A DNA stretch of 64,000 nt, taken from Candidatus Sulfuricurvum sp. RIFRC-1 (GTDB lineage Bacteria; Campylobacterota; Campylobacteria; Campylobacterales; Sulfurimonadaceae). This document shows, in pieces, positions 47,392-56,154 of the stretch (position 1 is its first letter; each line of letters starts with the position of its first letter). The notes under the pieces are model-generated. The model did no database searches. It saw nothing but the letters and a program-made list of their open reading frames with translations, and was not told where the DNA came from. The stretch covers positions 952,001-1,016,000 of the forward strand of contig NC_020505.1 in assembly GCF_000310245.1 (NCBI RefSeq), in the 5' to 3' direction. A program made the position numbers and the translations under genes.

Positions 47392-47475
47392 GCCAGTGTG
47401 GTGAAATGGTAGACACGCCGGATTCAAAATCCGGTATAGCGATATGTGCCGGTTCGAGTCCGGCCACTGGTACCA
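47392..47475 (+). tRNA. tRNA-Leu (anticodon CAA)
   Basis: 84 nt including an encoded CCA. Acceptor GCCAGTG pairs with CACTGGT (a terminal G-U), the anticodon stem CCGGA/TCCGG holds loop TTCAAAA giving CAA, a long variable arm typical of leucine tRNAs follows, and the T arm is GCCGG-TTCGAGT-CCGGC. Reads UUG codons. A hipBA module follows 160 bp downstream. Confidence 0.95.
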
Positions 47476-47634
47476 CCTCCTTATTCAAATCACTCCAAAA
47501 TAATCCAAAAATTCGACATAATGAAAAAATCAGATATATTCTTTAATATCAAATTTGTTTATTTATAATTAATATATTGACGATTTTACTAAATAAGACT
47601 ACAATATCGTTAATATATTATTTATTGGATATCT

Positions 47635-47898
47635 ATGACACCATTTGAACTCGCAACGACTAAAGAGATTGTCACGGAATTAGCTTCTCGTGCGAAAGCA
47701 AAGCGCAAGAAGATTGGACTGTCTCAGAAAGAATTTGCCGAGCATATCGGAGTGAAATTCAGCACCTATGCACGGTTTGAAAAAACAGGACTTATCTCTT
47801 TAAATAACTTTGTTGATACGCTAAGAGGATTGTATTCTATCGGTGAGCTGGAAGCTCTTTTAATCGATGAGAATGAAAATCTGAAAATCAAGTGGTAA
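47635..47898 (+). CDS. hipB: HipB-like helix-turn-helix antitoxin
   Basis: 87 residues with an XRE-type HTH (about 20-62: KRKKIGLSQKEFAEHIGVKFSTYARFEKTG). It lies directly before and overlaps or abuts the hipA gene, the normal antitoxin-toxin order. It would bind its own promoter and neutralise HipA. The 150 bp upstream, after the tRNA gene, is very AT-rich and has no other gene. Confidence 0.83.
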   Translation: MTPFELATTKEIVTELASRAKAKRKKIGLSQKEFAEHIGVKFSTYARFEKTGLISLNNFVDTLRGLYSIGELEALLIDENENLKIKW

Positions 47899-47915
47899 GG
47901 GCAGGGCAAAGTATT

Positions 47916-49178
47916 ATGGAATTATCCGTAAAAGCATGGGGCGAGACAATCGGCAAACTGGTTGAGCATAACGGTAAAAACCTATTTGCCCTTTCTCCGA
48001 ATACTGATCTGCCTTTTTCTCCTATCCAACTCAAAGAGAAAAACAAACTCTACGATTTTTCCCATCTTGCATTTCAACACGGCTTACCGGGATTAATCAA
48101 TGACAGCCTTCCTGGGCAATACGGTCAAGAATATCTCAACGATTTTTTTGTTCAGCATTTTCAATATCACCCTTCGGTGATTGAAACCTTGCAATTTATT
48201 GGTGATAATACGATGGGCGCCCTGACGTATGAACCGTCGATATTGAAGGAGAATGATGGTGACGGGGTTGTACTTCAAGCAAAAGAACTCTACGAACAAA
48301 CCAAAATGGCTCTAAGCGGTAAAGCGGAACTCTCATTGGCAAAAATCATCGCCATATCCAGCTCGGCAGCCTCCGGTGCCAGACCAAAAGCGATTGTGGG
48401 ACTTAACTATCAGAGCAAAGAGATATTTGTCGGTAAGAAAGGGGAAACTATTCCCGATAAGTTTACCCACTCCATCATCAAATTCGATAACCTCATATAT
48501 GGAGCCAATCGCGGTATTGCCACACCCTATGAGGAAGAAAAGATATCCAAGACAATCACTGAGCATATCTATGCGCTATGTGCAAAAAAATGCGGGATTA
48601 GTATGCCTGAGACGTCACTCATTGAAACGGATGGTGGCGTTCATTTCGCCGTTGAGCGATTCGATATTAAAAAAACTTCAAATGGGGTTGAACGATTTCA
48701 CATGCATTCACTCTCTGGACTGATGCATCATAATCCTGCCGAGACGACATTCGATTATATGAACGCTTTTCGAGTAGGGCTAAAGCTCAACATTCCCCAT
48801 GAAGATATGGTTAACCTTTATCGGATCATGATCTTTAATATCGTTTACGGAAACAAAGATGATCATAGCCGTAATATCTCGTATCTTATGGATAAAAGCG
48901 GTAAGTGGAGGGCGGCACCGGCATACGATCTGACCTTCACTTACAACAAACACCATCAAATGCTTTTCAATCTCAAAAATATTTCATCCATTGATCGGAA
49001 ACATCTCATCCATATGGGTGAAGAGTTTAAAATCCAAAATTGCGATGAGATCATTTCTAAAGTTATCGAGATTAAGCATACGTTTCTTATTGAGCTTGCA
49101 ATACAGTATGGTGTTGGACGATGGGGAGAAGAGATTATCGCATTAATGGCTACAGTTGATCAGTCTTTGAAAAAATAA
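47916..49178 (+). CDS. hipA: HipA family serine/threonine kinase toxin
   Basis: 420 residues from the ATG at 47916; an alternative GTG at 47892 overlapping hipB adds eight. Motifs: GARPKAIVGL (ATP loop), VERFDI (hinge/catalytic region), catalytic NKDDHSRNIS and metal-binding APAYDLTFTY, so the kinase should be active. HipA kinases phosphorylate aminoacyl-tRNA synthetases and cause persistence. Proximity to a tRNA gene and the AT-rich flank suggest acquisition. Functional class is firm, target unknown. Confidence 0.88.
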   Translation: MELSVKAWGETIGKLVEHNGKNLFALSPNTDLPFSPIQLKEKNKLYDFSHLAFQHGLPGLINDSLPGQYGQEYLNDFFVQHFQYHPSVIETLQFIGDNTMGALTYEPSILKENDGDGVVLQAKELYEQTKMALSGKAELSLAKIIAISSSAASGARPKAIVGLNYQSKEIFVGKKGETIPDKFTHSIIKFDNLIYGANRGIATPYEEEKISKTITEHIYALCAKKCGISMPETSLIETDGGVHFAVERFDIKKTSNGVERFHMHSLSGLMHHNPAETTFDYMNAFRVGLKLNIPHEDMVNLYRIMIFNIVYGNKDDHSRNISYLMDKSGKWRAAPAYDLTFTYNKHHQMLFNLKNISSIDRKHLIHMGEEFKIQNCDEIISKVIEIKHTFLIELAIQYGVGRWGEEIIALMATVDQSLKK

Positions 49179-49488
49179 AAAGTATCGACACTAAAGAATT
49201 TTAGCATTAGAGATTGAGCTGATAAAGGTATTTCATTGTTGTTTTGAAAATGAAATACACGTTGTTTACACCTTAAAACTCCCTATTTAATAGATTCTAA
49301 CCTGTTTGGAATCACTCTCATTTCATCCTTTCCATCACATCCATGCTGGCGATAAAAGTTTCTATTTATCGCTATTTCAACGCTATTTACATTCTATATA
49401 CTTATCCCATGATTTTGAATTGTATTAATAATATCTATATATTAGATATTGTTTATTTAATGAAAATCAATAGATTGAAGGAGATGAT
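49179..49488 (+). other. Intergenic region with the first porin promoter
   Basis: 310 bp between hipA and the porin gene, without a credible gene. Its first 170 bp shows nothing I can name; the second part contains the repeat promoter at 49371-49402 and an AT-rich leader of about 80 bp. Confidence 0.6.
49371..49402 (+). promoter_or_regulatory. Tandem-repeat promoter of porin 1 (site P1)
   Basis: GCTATTT (49371) and GCTATTT (49382) are 11 bp apart, followed after 8 bp by TATACT (49397-49402). There is no -35 box: the repeats cover it. A third half site, TCTATTT, lies 10 bp upstream (49361). One of seven sites in the window with the same 32-bp layout, as in PhoB-type boxes. Confidence 0.8.
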
Positions 49489-50772
49489 ATGAAAAAAGTG
49501 GTAGGCATGAGTCTAGCTGCAGCATTATTGCTCGGAGTAAATGCATTCGCATTCGACAATGTAAAGGTAAGCGGTGATGCTAAACTTTACTACAATACGG
49601 ACGATAAAAACCCAAATGATCTTTTTAGTAAAGCATCAAGTGCAGCAGATACTGCTCTTCGTCTGGGTGTAACGGGAGAGCTTCTGAAGAATGTCACTTT
49701 TGGTGTGACTGGGTATGCGATCAGTACGCTTGGTCTTGAAAACAATTTGGTAAGTAATACATGGTCAAGTGCGCATACAGCTACTAACTCGGGTGCCGGT
49801 AATGATGTTTCTGATGAAGCATGGATCGGTGAACTATGGATTGCCGCGAAGTATGGTAATACAACTGTGAAAGCAGGTCGTATGCTGCTCGATTCACCTC
49901 TTTCATTTAGTGAAATGTGGTCTGTTGCTCCGAATAGCTATGAAGCTTTTGTTCTTATCAACCAAGATATTCCCGATACAACTTTGGTTGCTGTATATGC
50001 TGGACACAGTAATGGTGTAAATGCTGTTGGATATACTGCAGATGCTTCAACGGTCAACAGTGCCACTGGTATTGCTGATAATACTTCAGGTATTGGTCTC
50101 GATGGGATTGTGGGTGCGAATGGAACATTCGGTACACACGGAGCAAAAGGTGCCAATGTATTTGCTCTTATCAACAACTCATACAAACCGCTTACAGCAC
50201 AAGCATGGTATTACAATGTTGTCAATGCTGCAGATGCTTTCTGGTTACAAGGCGATCTTAATAGCGATATGGTTAAAGGTCTAACATTGGGTGCTCAATA
50301 CACCGAAATTAGTCCAAAAGGTGTATATCAAGGTGTTCATGACTCAAAAGGGTATGCATTCAAAGTTGGATATGAAGGTCTCGAAAATTTTAAAGTATCT
50401 GCCGCCTATTCAGACATAGATAAAGATAGTGTTTTTAAAGTTGCTAACCTTGCTACAAATAACACGGTAAAAGCTCAATCAAAATTGTATACGGAAGCCT
50501 TTTGGAACTATGGATATGTAGGTACTCCTGATGCAGAATCATGGAATTTGAGTGCTCAATATAATGTACAGGATATCGCTAAATTTGGCGCTTACTATAC
50601 AAACGTAAGTATCGATAAAACCAATAAAGATATGAAAGAGCTTGCTTTGTCTGCAACAAAATCTTTTGGGGCATTGGACACTACTTTGGCGTACATCTCT
50701 ACGGATGCTGATGATCAAAATAGCGGTTCACAATTTAACTCTATTCAAGCACGTTTGACTCTTAACTTCTAA
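49489..50772 (+). CDS. Outer-membrane porin (Opr-like)
   Basis: 427 residues. Signal peptide MKKVVGMSLAAALLLGVNAFA, then alternating beta strands and a C-terminal strand ending SIQARLTLNF, the terminal phenylalanine recognised by BamA. Resembles Campylobacterota OprD-type porins. AGGAG lies just upstream. The repeat promoter P1 links it to the alcohol dehydrogenase regulon, so it may admit the alcohol or the metal. Paralogue of the next gene; low-GC, non-Cys protein. Confidence 0.82.
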   Translation: MKKVVGMSLAAALLLGVNAFAFDNVKVSGDAKLYYNTDDKNPNDLFSKASSAADTALRLGVTGELLKNVTFGVTGYAISTLGLENNLVSNTWSSAHTATNSGAGNDVSDEAWIGELWIAAKYGNTTVKAGRMLLDSPLSFSEMWSVAPNSYEAFVLINQDIPDTTLVAVYAGHSNGVNAVGYTADASTVNSATGIADNTSGIGLDGIVGANGTFGTHGAKGANVFALINNSYKPLTAQAWYYNVVNAADAFWLQGDLNSDMVKGLTLGAQYTEISPKGVYQGVHDSKGYAFKVGYEGLENFKVSAAYSDIDKDSVFKVANLATNNTVKAQSKLYTEAFWNYGYVGTPDAESWNLSAQYNVQDIAKFGAYYTNVSIDKTNKDMKELALSATKSFGALDTTLAYISTDADDQNSGSQFNSIQARLTLNF

Positions 50773-50788
50773 GAATCAGTATGCAACT

Positions 50789-50820
50789 TTCATCCCTTCG
50801 GGGATGAACCCTCCTTTTTA
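50789..50820 (+). terminator. Terminator after porin 1
   Basis: TTCATCCC and GGGATGAA form a perfect 8-bp stem with a TTCG tetraloop (50789-50808), followed by CCCTCCTTTTTA. Confidence 0.88.
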
Positions 50821-50974
50821 TGAAAAGTTTTGAACCTATAGTGAAGTTTCGTCGACGTCAATAAGGTAATGATGAGAAGAAGGGGAGAAAGTCTGGGGCC
50901 CTTTAGGTGCTCCGTCTTTCTTCAGTATTACTAATCAAAAACAAAAATCATACTGCGTATTCCCCTATTAAACG

Positions 50975-51006
50975 GCTATTTCAGAGCTATTTTCATTCTA
51001 TATACT
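50975..51006 (+). promoter_or_regulatory. Tandem-repeat promoter of porin 2 (site P2)
   Basis: GCTATTT (50975) and GCTATTT (50986), 8 bp, then TATACT (51001-51006). A weaker third half, CCTATTA, is exactly 11 bp upstream (50964). Same layout as P1. Confidence 0.8.
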
Positions 51007-51038
51007 TATCTAATAATAAAAAAACAGTAAGGAATTAC

Positions 51039-52232
51039 ATGCAAAAAGCGGCAGTAATGAGCTTAGCGGCTACAGTAGCATTGAATGCTTCAAGTATTGA
51101 TGAGGCATTTGTAGCGGGGAAAGCAAGCGGAGAGATTCGTGCGGTATATGTAAGCCAGAACAATGAAGTGGATGAAGATACCTATGGTACTTCGATCGGT
51201 GGCATACTCAAATACGAGAGTGCGGCATGGAATAATATTAAATTGGGTGCAGGGGCATATGTAAGTCAAAAACTCCATTTTGCAACCGGGAATTTCGATG
51301 CGGGAGAAGCAAATCCTGATTTATTTGCAGAAGATACCAAATCATACGCTTATCTCGGTGAAGCCTATATCGATTACAGTGCGAATGATATTAGCTTGCG
51401 TGTCGGTCGCCAGCTTATCGATACTCCATTCGCTGATACTGATGATATCCGTATGCACCCGAATACTTTTGAAGCAGCGATAGCGACGTACAAAGGGGTT
51501 GATGAAACAACACTCGTCGGAGGATACATTACACGATGGGCCGGATACGACTCGGAGGATGACATTTCTAAATTCAAAAAGGTTACTACTGATAGTAACG
51601 GTGCAGCTGTTATCGGTATCATTAACGAGAGTGTTGAGAATCTCGAATTACAAGGATGGTATTACGGTATCGATAAACTCACGGATATCTTCTATACTGA
51701 CGCAAGCTACACCCTTTCTTTCAATCAAACCAATGGATTAGAATTCGTAGGACAATGGATGAAATTTAAAGAAGAGAATGGTTCGGGCGTGGATGGCACT
51801 GTTTATGGAATCGGTGCAAATCTGAATATCGGTATGCTTACCCTCGGCACAGCGTATAACGAAGCTTCCAATGGTACGGGAAAATTTATCATCAGCGGTC
51901 TTGGTAATGGAGCCTATCTGGTTGATACGGAAGAAATGAATCTTGATCATTTCGAAGATATAAAAGCGTATTTGTTCAGTGCAGAGTTGGATATGGAAGA
52001 GGTAGGATTGGAAGGTCTGACATTGACCGCTATCTATGCAGGTTTTAAAAGTGCACCGGAAGATATGAGAGAGAAAGAGATTGATTTAATCGCAAGTTAT
52101 GAGATCAATAAAGCCCTTAGTGTCGAGGTAAACTATGCGATACTTGATGACAAAAACAACAATACCTCCGAAGACGGACTCTATAACGGTGGGTATGATC
52201 GTTTTCTCGTACGCATGAACTATAACTTCTAG
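51039..52232 (+). CDS. Outer-membrane porin (Opr-like), second copy
   Basis: 397 residues from the ATG at 51039: TAAGGA is upstream and the signal peptide (MQKAAVMSLAATVALNASS) starts there. A start at 50907 would read through the promoter P2, so it is rejected. Beta-strand-rich, ending FLVRMNYNF as outer-membrane barrels do. Similar in design to the porin before it (GRQLIDTPFADTDDIRMHPNTFEA against GRMLLDSPLSFSEMW). Convergent with the SoxYZ-like gene, 5 bp apart. Confidence 0.82.
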   Translation: MQKAAVMSLAATVALNASSIDEAFVAGKASGEIRAVYVSQNNEVDEDTYGTSIGGILKYESAAWNNIKLGAGAYVSQKLHFATGNFDAGEANPDLFAEDTKSYAYLGEAYIDYSANDISLRVGRQLIDTPFADTDDIRMHPNTFEAAIATYKGVDETTLVGGYITRWAGYDSEDDISKFKKVTTDSNGAAVIGIINESVENLELQGWYYGIDKLTDIFYTDASYTLSFNQTNGLEFVGQWMKFKEENGSGVDGTVYGIGANLNIGMLTLGTAYNEASNGTGKFIISGLGNGAYLVDTEEMNLDHFEDIKAYLFSAELDMEEVGLEGLTLTAIYAGFKSAPEDMREKEIDLIASYEINKALSVEVNYAILDDKNNNTSEDGLYNGGYDRFLVRMNYNF

Positions 52233-52237
52233 AAGGG

Positions 52238-52990
52238 TTAGTTATCTACTTTAGTGGAAATATGGTACTTGTTTGCATCACTGTCTTCTAACTCGATAGT
52301 GTAAGTACCATCCCCACCCATCGTCTCAAAAACCATAGTCGGATTTTGACTGATTGCTGAAGTAAGCTCCATAGTTGCAAGTAACTCTTTGTTGCTGTAT
52401 AACTCAAGATGTTTGATGTAAAAGGGGTTGGTTCCGAACATTAACCCTGTTTCCATAGGATGGAATATCGAAAATTTTATGATGTAGGTTTTGTTTTGTC
52501 GCAGTGTATGACTTTTGTGTTTACCCAAAAGTAGGGCAAACTTTTTACTCTCTTCCGGTGTACTTGGTGAACATCCGCCGCCAAAACTTTTGATGTTCGC
52601 ACTGCCGATATGCCATAATCCGTTTGTATCTTCAACGAGTACGCGTATGGGTGTTTCTTGGGCAACACGGATACTAAAAGAGAAAATGGCTTTAAGGTTT
52701 AAAAGTTTGACATCCATAATCTCAGGAATGAGGTTTAAATCGGCGAATACGATCATCCTTTTTGCATCTTTGATCTTGGAAGCATCGATAACGATGGGTA
52801 CATGGGTAGGGTTGTCTGCAAATTTCGGGACATCTATGGTGATGTTTATATCATCAAAAGAGTAGTTTGCGCCATGAAGTGTTTTTTGGAGCAGATCGTC
52901 AAAAGTGGGTGAATAAATCGGATTTTTTGCTTGTGCATTTACAGTGAGCAGGAGAATAAAGATTAGAAGTTTGGATAGGGTTGAAGACAT
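52238..52990 (-). CDS. Quinoprotein dehydrogenase-associated SoxYZ-like carrier
   Basis: 250 residues. Signal peptide (1-21), SoxY-like N-terminal domain ending in the conserved SFGGGCSP segment (Cys140), then a SoxZ-like domain (about 155-245, with HPMETGLMFG). In sulfur oxidation SoxY carries the substrate on a cysteine; this fused form accompanies PQQ alcohol dehydrogenases and its cargo is unknown. In a likely Sox-bearing sulfur oxidiser it could be mistaken for SoxYZ, but the fusion and location separate it. Last gene of the pedF operon. Confidence 0.82.
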   Translation of the reverse strand: MSSTLSKLLIFILLLTVNAQAKNPIYSPTFDDLLQKTLHGANYSFDDINITIDVPKFADNPTHVPIVIDASKIKDAKRMIVFADLNLIPEIMDVKLLNLKAIFSFSIRVAQETPIRVLVEDTNGLWHIGSANIKSFGGGCSPSTPEESKKFALLLGKHKSHTLRQNKTYIIKFSIFHPMETGLMFGTNPFYIKHLELYSNKELLATMELTSAISQNPTMVFETMGGDGTYTIELEDSDANKYHISTKVDN

Positions 52991-53000
52991 GCATGTTCCT

Positions 53001-53867
53001 TTAAGGTCCGTAGGAAATAGGTTTAGTATAGGTTACATGATAGGTGTCGAATATTTTTTCTAAGATCTTGTTCTCATGCAACTCTGTGATTACGCCATCG
53101 ATGTGATAGCTTAAGTCACGATAATCACTCCGAACGGCTATACCTATATCCCAAATGGATTTTATCCCCAAAACCTCATTGGTCATAGTGTATTTATCCT
53201 GATTATTATTGTAATCAAGTAAAAACTCTACTTGAGATTTTAAGCCTGCCAGGGAATCGATTTTTCCGGCTTTAAAATCCAAGACGGCATCGTCAAACTT
53301 AGCGTAGCGTTTAACATTTTTTCTGAGTAACCCTCCATTTTTCATGGAGAGATGTTTATCCGGAAGGGTATCTAACTCCACACCTATGGTGTGATAGGCA
53401 AATATGCCCAACGTGTTAACCTTCGGTATGACATCTTTGTGGGTAACAATAACCCATTTTTCCGCATGGTAGGGTGATTTTATAGCAACCATTTCTGTTT
53501 GAAGCTCTCCGCTCGTAGCATCTACTTGTCGCATATAATCATAGTCATAGGGGATCCTCAGCATAACATCGGCACGCGTTTTATGAACAGGATTTCCCTT
53601 CCAGACCACATTTCTAAGGTCATCATCGAGATTCTCATCAGCCTCTGTAAAGTACCATTTTGGCTTAACATTGAGGGATGCAGCAATATGTTTGCCGATC
53701 TCAACATCAATCCCTTTGGCTTCACCGTTCTCCATATACGAATAGGGACGAAAGTCATTATAGACGGCTATGACGATCTCACCGCAGGATTGTATATCCT
53801 CAGTACTCCGTGCATACGAGCAAAGAGTAATGATTAGTGTACTAATGATGACCGCTAGAAGTTTCAT
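53001..53867 (-). CDS. xoxJ: XoxJ/MoxJ-like periplasmic binding protein of quinoprotein dehydrogenase systems
   Basis: 288 residues. Signal peptide (1-19), then a family 3 solute-binding fold: CGEIVIAVYNDFRPYSYMENGEAKGIDVEIGKHIAASL, and the pair of lobes with WDIGIAVRSDYRDLSYHI near the end. Such proteins (MoxJ/XoxJ) are needed for maturation or activity of methanol dehydrogenases, not simple uptake. The operon with a PedF-type cytochrome and SoxYZ-like protein supports this assignment over a free amino-acid receptor. Confidence 0.8.
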   Translation of the reverse strand: MKLLAVIISTLIITLCSYARSTEDIQSCGEIVIAVYNDFRPYSYMENGEAKGIDVEIGKHIAASLNVKPKWYFTEADENLDDDLRNVVWKGNPVHKTRADVMLRIPYDYDYMRQVDATSGELQTEMVAIKSPYHAEKWVIVTHKDVIPKVNTLGIFAYHTIGVELDTLPDKHLSMKNGGLLRKNVKRYAKFDDAVLDFKAGKIDSLAGLKSQVEFLLDYNNNQDKYTMTNEVLGIKSIWDIGIAVRSDYRDLSYHIDGVITELHENKILEKIFDTYHVTYTKPISYGP

Positions 53868-53873
53868 GACAAA

Positions 53874-54284
53874 TTAGTCAGGTTTAACAGTCATCAAATA
53901 TGAACGAATTGACCACATAGCTTCTTGATTAATGACACCTTCGAATGGAGGCATATAGACATTGCCATTTCGGACAGCTCCACCACGGATTCTCTCCATA
54001 AACCATGCATCGCCTTCTACACCTCTATCAAGGTAGCGAAGATCCGGAGCAACACCGCCAGAGATTGCGTCCAATCCATGACAGCGAGCACAGTTTTCTG
54101 CGTAAGCATGGTTACCAATTTCAATGGCTTTTGCATTTCCTTCGTAAGGGTTCTTTTCTAGCCAAGCTGTTCCTAAGGGTGCCAAACCTTTAGTATCTAC
54201 CGGCTGAGGGGTTACGTTTCCGTGACTCATTAATAATGTTGCTGATAGCAATGCTACCACTCCAAGCGTATGAGATTTTTTCAT
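53874..54284 (-). CDS. pedF: Cytochrome c-550, PedF-like
   Basis: 136 residues. Signal peptide, a single haem site CARCH (65-69) in ENCARCHGLDAISGGVAPDLRYLD, and axial methionine in VYMPPFEG (Met111). This is the PedF/cytochrome c-550 family, which takes electrons from PQQ ethanol dehydrogenases. It is the first gene of the leftward operon with the XoxJ- and SoxYZ-like genes, controlled by promoter P3. Confidence 0.87.
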   Translation of the reverse strand: MKKSHTLGVVALLSATLLMSHGNVTPQPVDTKGLAPLGTAWLEKNPYEGNAKAIEIGNHAYAENCARCHGLDAISGGVAPDLRYLDRGVEGDAWFMERIRGGAVRNGNVYMPPFEGVINQEAMWSIRSYLMTVKPD

Positions 54285-54318
54285 ACTAACTCCTTTTCTA
54301 ATCTTTTGTGATTTGGAA

Positions 54319-54350
54319 ATTATAAAGTATGAAAATAGCCTGATAATAGC
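54319..54350 (-). promoter_or_regulatory. Tandem-repeat promoter of the pedF operon (site P3)
   Basis: On the minus strand GCTATTA and GCTATTT are 11 bp apart, followed after 8 bp by TATAAT (54319-54324). Divergent from P4; the two repeat blocks lie 21 bp apart. Confidence 0.8.
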
Positions 54351-54371
54351 GTTTAAAAAGAAATTTTTACT

Positions 54372-54403
54372 GCTATATTCAAGCTATAAACCTGTACTAA
54401 AAT
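54372..54403 (+). promoter_or_regulatory. Tandem-repeat promoter of the NitT/TauT-type ABC operon (site P4)
   Basis: GCTATAT (54372) and GCTATAA (54383), 8 bp, then TAAAAT (54398-54403). Least conserved of the seven sites but identical in spacing. Confidence 0.65.
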
Positions 54404-54438
54404 GATTTGGAAATATTATAGAAGTAGGAGTGTTATTT

Positions 54439-55407
54439 ATGAAAATTTTTGTTTTACTGTTGCTCTATTTATCTCTACTATATGGAAGCAATAATCAGCT
54501 TAAGGTTGGCGTTTTGGCATATGGAACCGTTAATTGGGAATTGATGACGATAAAGTCACGAGAACTGGACAAGAAATACGGATTTGATCTTGAAATTAAA
54601 GAACTAGCGTCTAAAGATGGTGTTGCCGTCGCTTTTCAAGCCGATAGTGTCGATGTAATCGTCAATGACTGGGTCTGGGTCAACCGACAAAATTATCCTA
54701 AATTTTCCCTCTATTTTTACCCTTATTCCACAGGACTGGGAGGAATCTATACCAATAATTCACGTTACCGTACTCTTGGTGATTTAAAAGGGAAAAAACT
54801 GGGTGTCGCCGGAGGGGCGATGGATAAAAGCTGGTTACTCTACAAAGCGTATGCTCAACAAAAACTGGGGATTGATCTCTCAAGCCATGCAGAGATCGTA
54901 TTTGCCGCACCTCCGATTCTGAATGCTAAGTTGTCGGATGGAAGTTTAGACGCTGTACTCAACTTTTGGCACTACAATGTATTACTGGATGAAAAAGGGA
55001 TGACACCCATATCCTCGGTTCGGGAAGTTTTAGGAAGCTTCGGCATTAACAATCAAGATATCCCCTTTACCGGATGGGTATTCAAGCGGCCATTTGCGGC
55101 AGAGAATAAAAATATGATCAACGGTTTTTTACAAGCTTCGCATGAGGCGAATAAAATACTCAAACACGATGACACGGCATGGAATGCATTACGACCCTTT
55201 ATGCACGTTAAAGACGATGCCGCTTTTGAAGCGTTAAAAAAAGGGTATCGTGAGGGAATTCCTGATAAGTTCACCCAAAATGAAATTAATGGAATTGAAA
55301 AAATATATACAATTTTGGAAAAAACCGGTGGTAAAAGCCTCGTTGGTGACTCCAAACATTTTGATAAAACGATGTTTTGGCCCTATAAACCTAATAGTGT
55401 GCGGTAA
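54439..55407 (+). CDS. NMT1/SsuA-type ABC transporter substrate-binding protein
   Basis: 322 residues from the ATG at 54439, nine nucleotides past AGGAG; a GTG at 54430 would overlap it. Signal peptide to about residue 17, then a two-lobe receptor of the NitT/TauT family: VGVLAYGTVNWELMTIKS, SKDGVAVAFQADSVDVIVNDWVWV, KGKKLGVAGGAMDKSWLLYKAY. The ligand is unknown; the family ranges from nitrate and sulfonates to thiamine precursors. First gene of an operon with permease, ATPase and a DUF411 protein inside the PQQ island. Confidence 0.82.
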   Translation: MKIFVLLLLYLSLLYGSNNQLKVGVLAYGTVNWELMTIKSRELDKKYGFDLEIKELASKDGVAVAFQADSVDVIVNDWVWVNRQNYPKFSLYFYPYSTGLGGIYTNNSRYRTLGDLKGKKLGVAGGAMDKSWLLYKAYAQQKLGIDLSSHAEIVFAAPPILNAKLSDGSLDAVLNFWHYNVLLDEKGMTPISSVREVLGSFGINNQDIPFTGWVFKRPFAAENKNMINGFLQASHEANKILKHDDTAWNALRPFMHVKDDAAFEALKKGYREGIPDKFTQNEINGIEKIYTILEKTGGKSLVGDSKHFDKTMFWPYKPNSVR

Positions 55408-55412
55408 TAGAG

Positions 55413-56153
55413 ATGCTCAATCTTCTGTATCTGCGCGTAGGATCTGTTTTTTTCCTTATTGCACTTTGGCATGTCACAGCACTCCTCTCTGATTCTCCCA
55501 TGCTTCCATTGCCGGTAAATGTTTTGAGTAGCCTGATTGAGCACATTTCCAGTGGAGAACTTCTGCATCATCTCGGTATTACTTTGTACCGCGTTGCTAT
55601 GATTTTTCTCATTGCCATGCCTCTTGGGATTGCTTTTGGTCTGTTGATGGGTAACTTCAAAAAAATTGATGCAGCGCTTGATACTCTCCTCGTATTGGGG
55701 CTGAATATGCCCGCACTTGTGGTTATTATGCTCTGCTATATCTGGTTTGGTTTGAGCGATGTTGCAGCGATTTTAGCCGTCGTCATCAATAAAGTACCAA
55801 CCGTCATCGTCAACATACGAGAAGGGGTAAAAGCCATCGATAAAAGACTGATTGAAGTTGCCTACATCTATAAAGTATCCCGATACAAGATGCTATTTGT
55901 CTTTTATATCCCACAACTCTACCCTTATATCATTGCAAGTGCGAGAAACGGTCTTTCATTGATCTGGAAAATTGTCCTAGTGGTCGAACTATTAGGTAGA
56001 AGCGATGGGATCGGATTTCAGCTTTCCATGTTTTTTCAGTTTTTTGATATCACTTCGATACTGGCCTATTCATTTTCTTTCATCATTATCATTCTTTTGA
56101 TCGAAAGTTTTATTTTTAGACCTATCGATACGCAAATATCCAAGTGGAGATAA
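55413..56153 (+). CDS. NitT/TauT-type ABC transporter permease
   Basis: 246 residues with six hydrophobic helices and the EAA-type loop (LIEVAYIYKVSRYKMLFVFYIPQLYPYI) for ATPase contact. It starts 5 bp after the receptor gene, and the ATPase gene follows at once. Imports the unknown ligand of this system across the inner membrane. Confidence 0.87.
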   Translation: MLNLLYLRVGSVFFLIALWHVTALLSDSPMLPLPVNVLSSLIEHISSGELLHHLGITLYRVAMIFLIAMPLGIAFGLLMGNFKKIDAALDTLLVLGLNMPALVVIMLCYIWFGLSDVAAILAVVINKVPTVIVNIREGVKAIDKRLIEVAYIYKVSRYKMLFVFYIPQLYPYIIASARNGLSLIWKIVLVVELLGRSDGIGFQLSMFFQFFDITSILAYSFSFIIIILLIESFIFRPIDTQISKWR

Positions 56154-56154
56154 T

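Noticed and set aside
50907..51038. N-terminal extension of the second porin
   Set aside because: It would translate through promoter P2 and hide the signal peptide; the ATG at 51039 has a ribosome site and signal sequence.
52238..52990. A sox operon gene for thiosulfate oxidation
   Set aside because: SoxY and SoxZ parts are fused and no soxA, B, C or X lies nearby; context is a quinoprotein operon.
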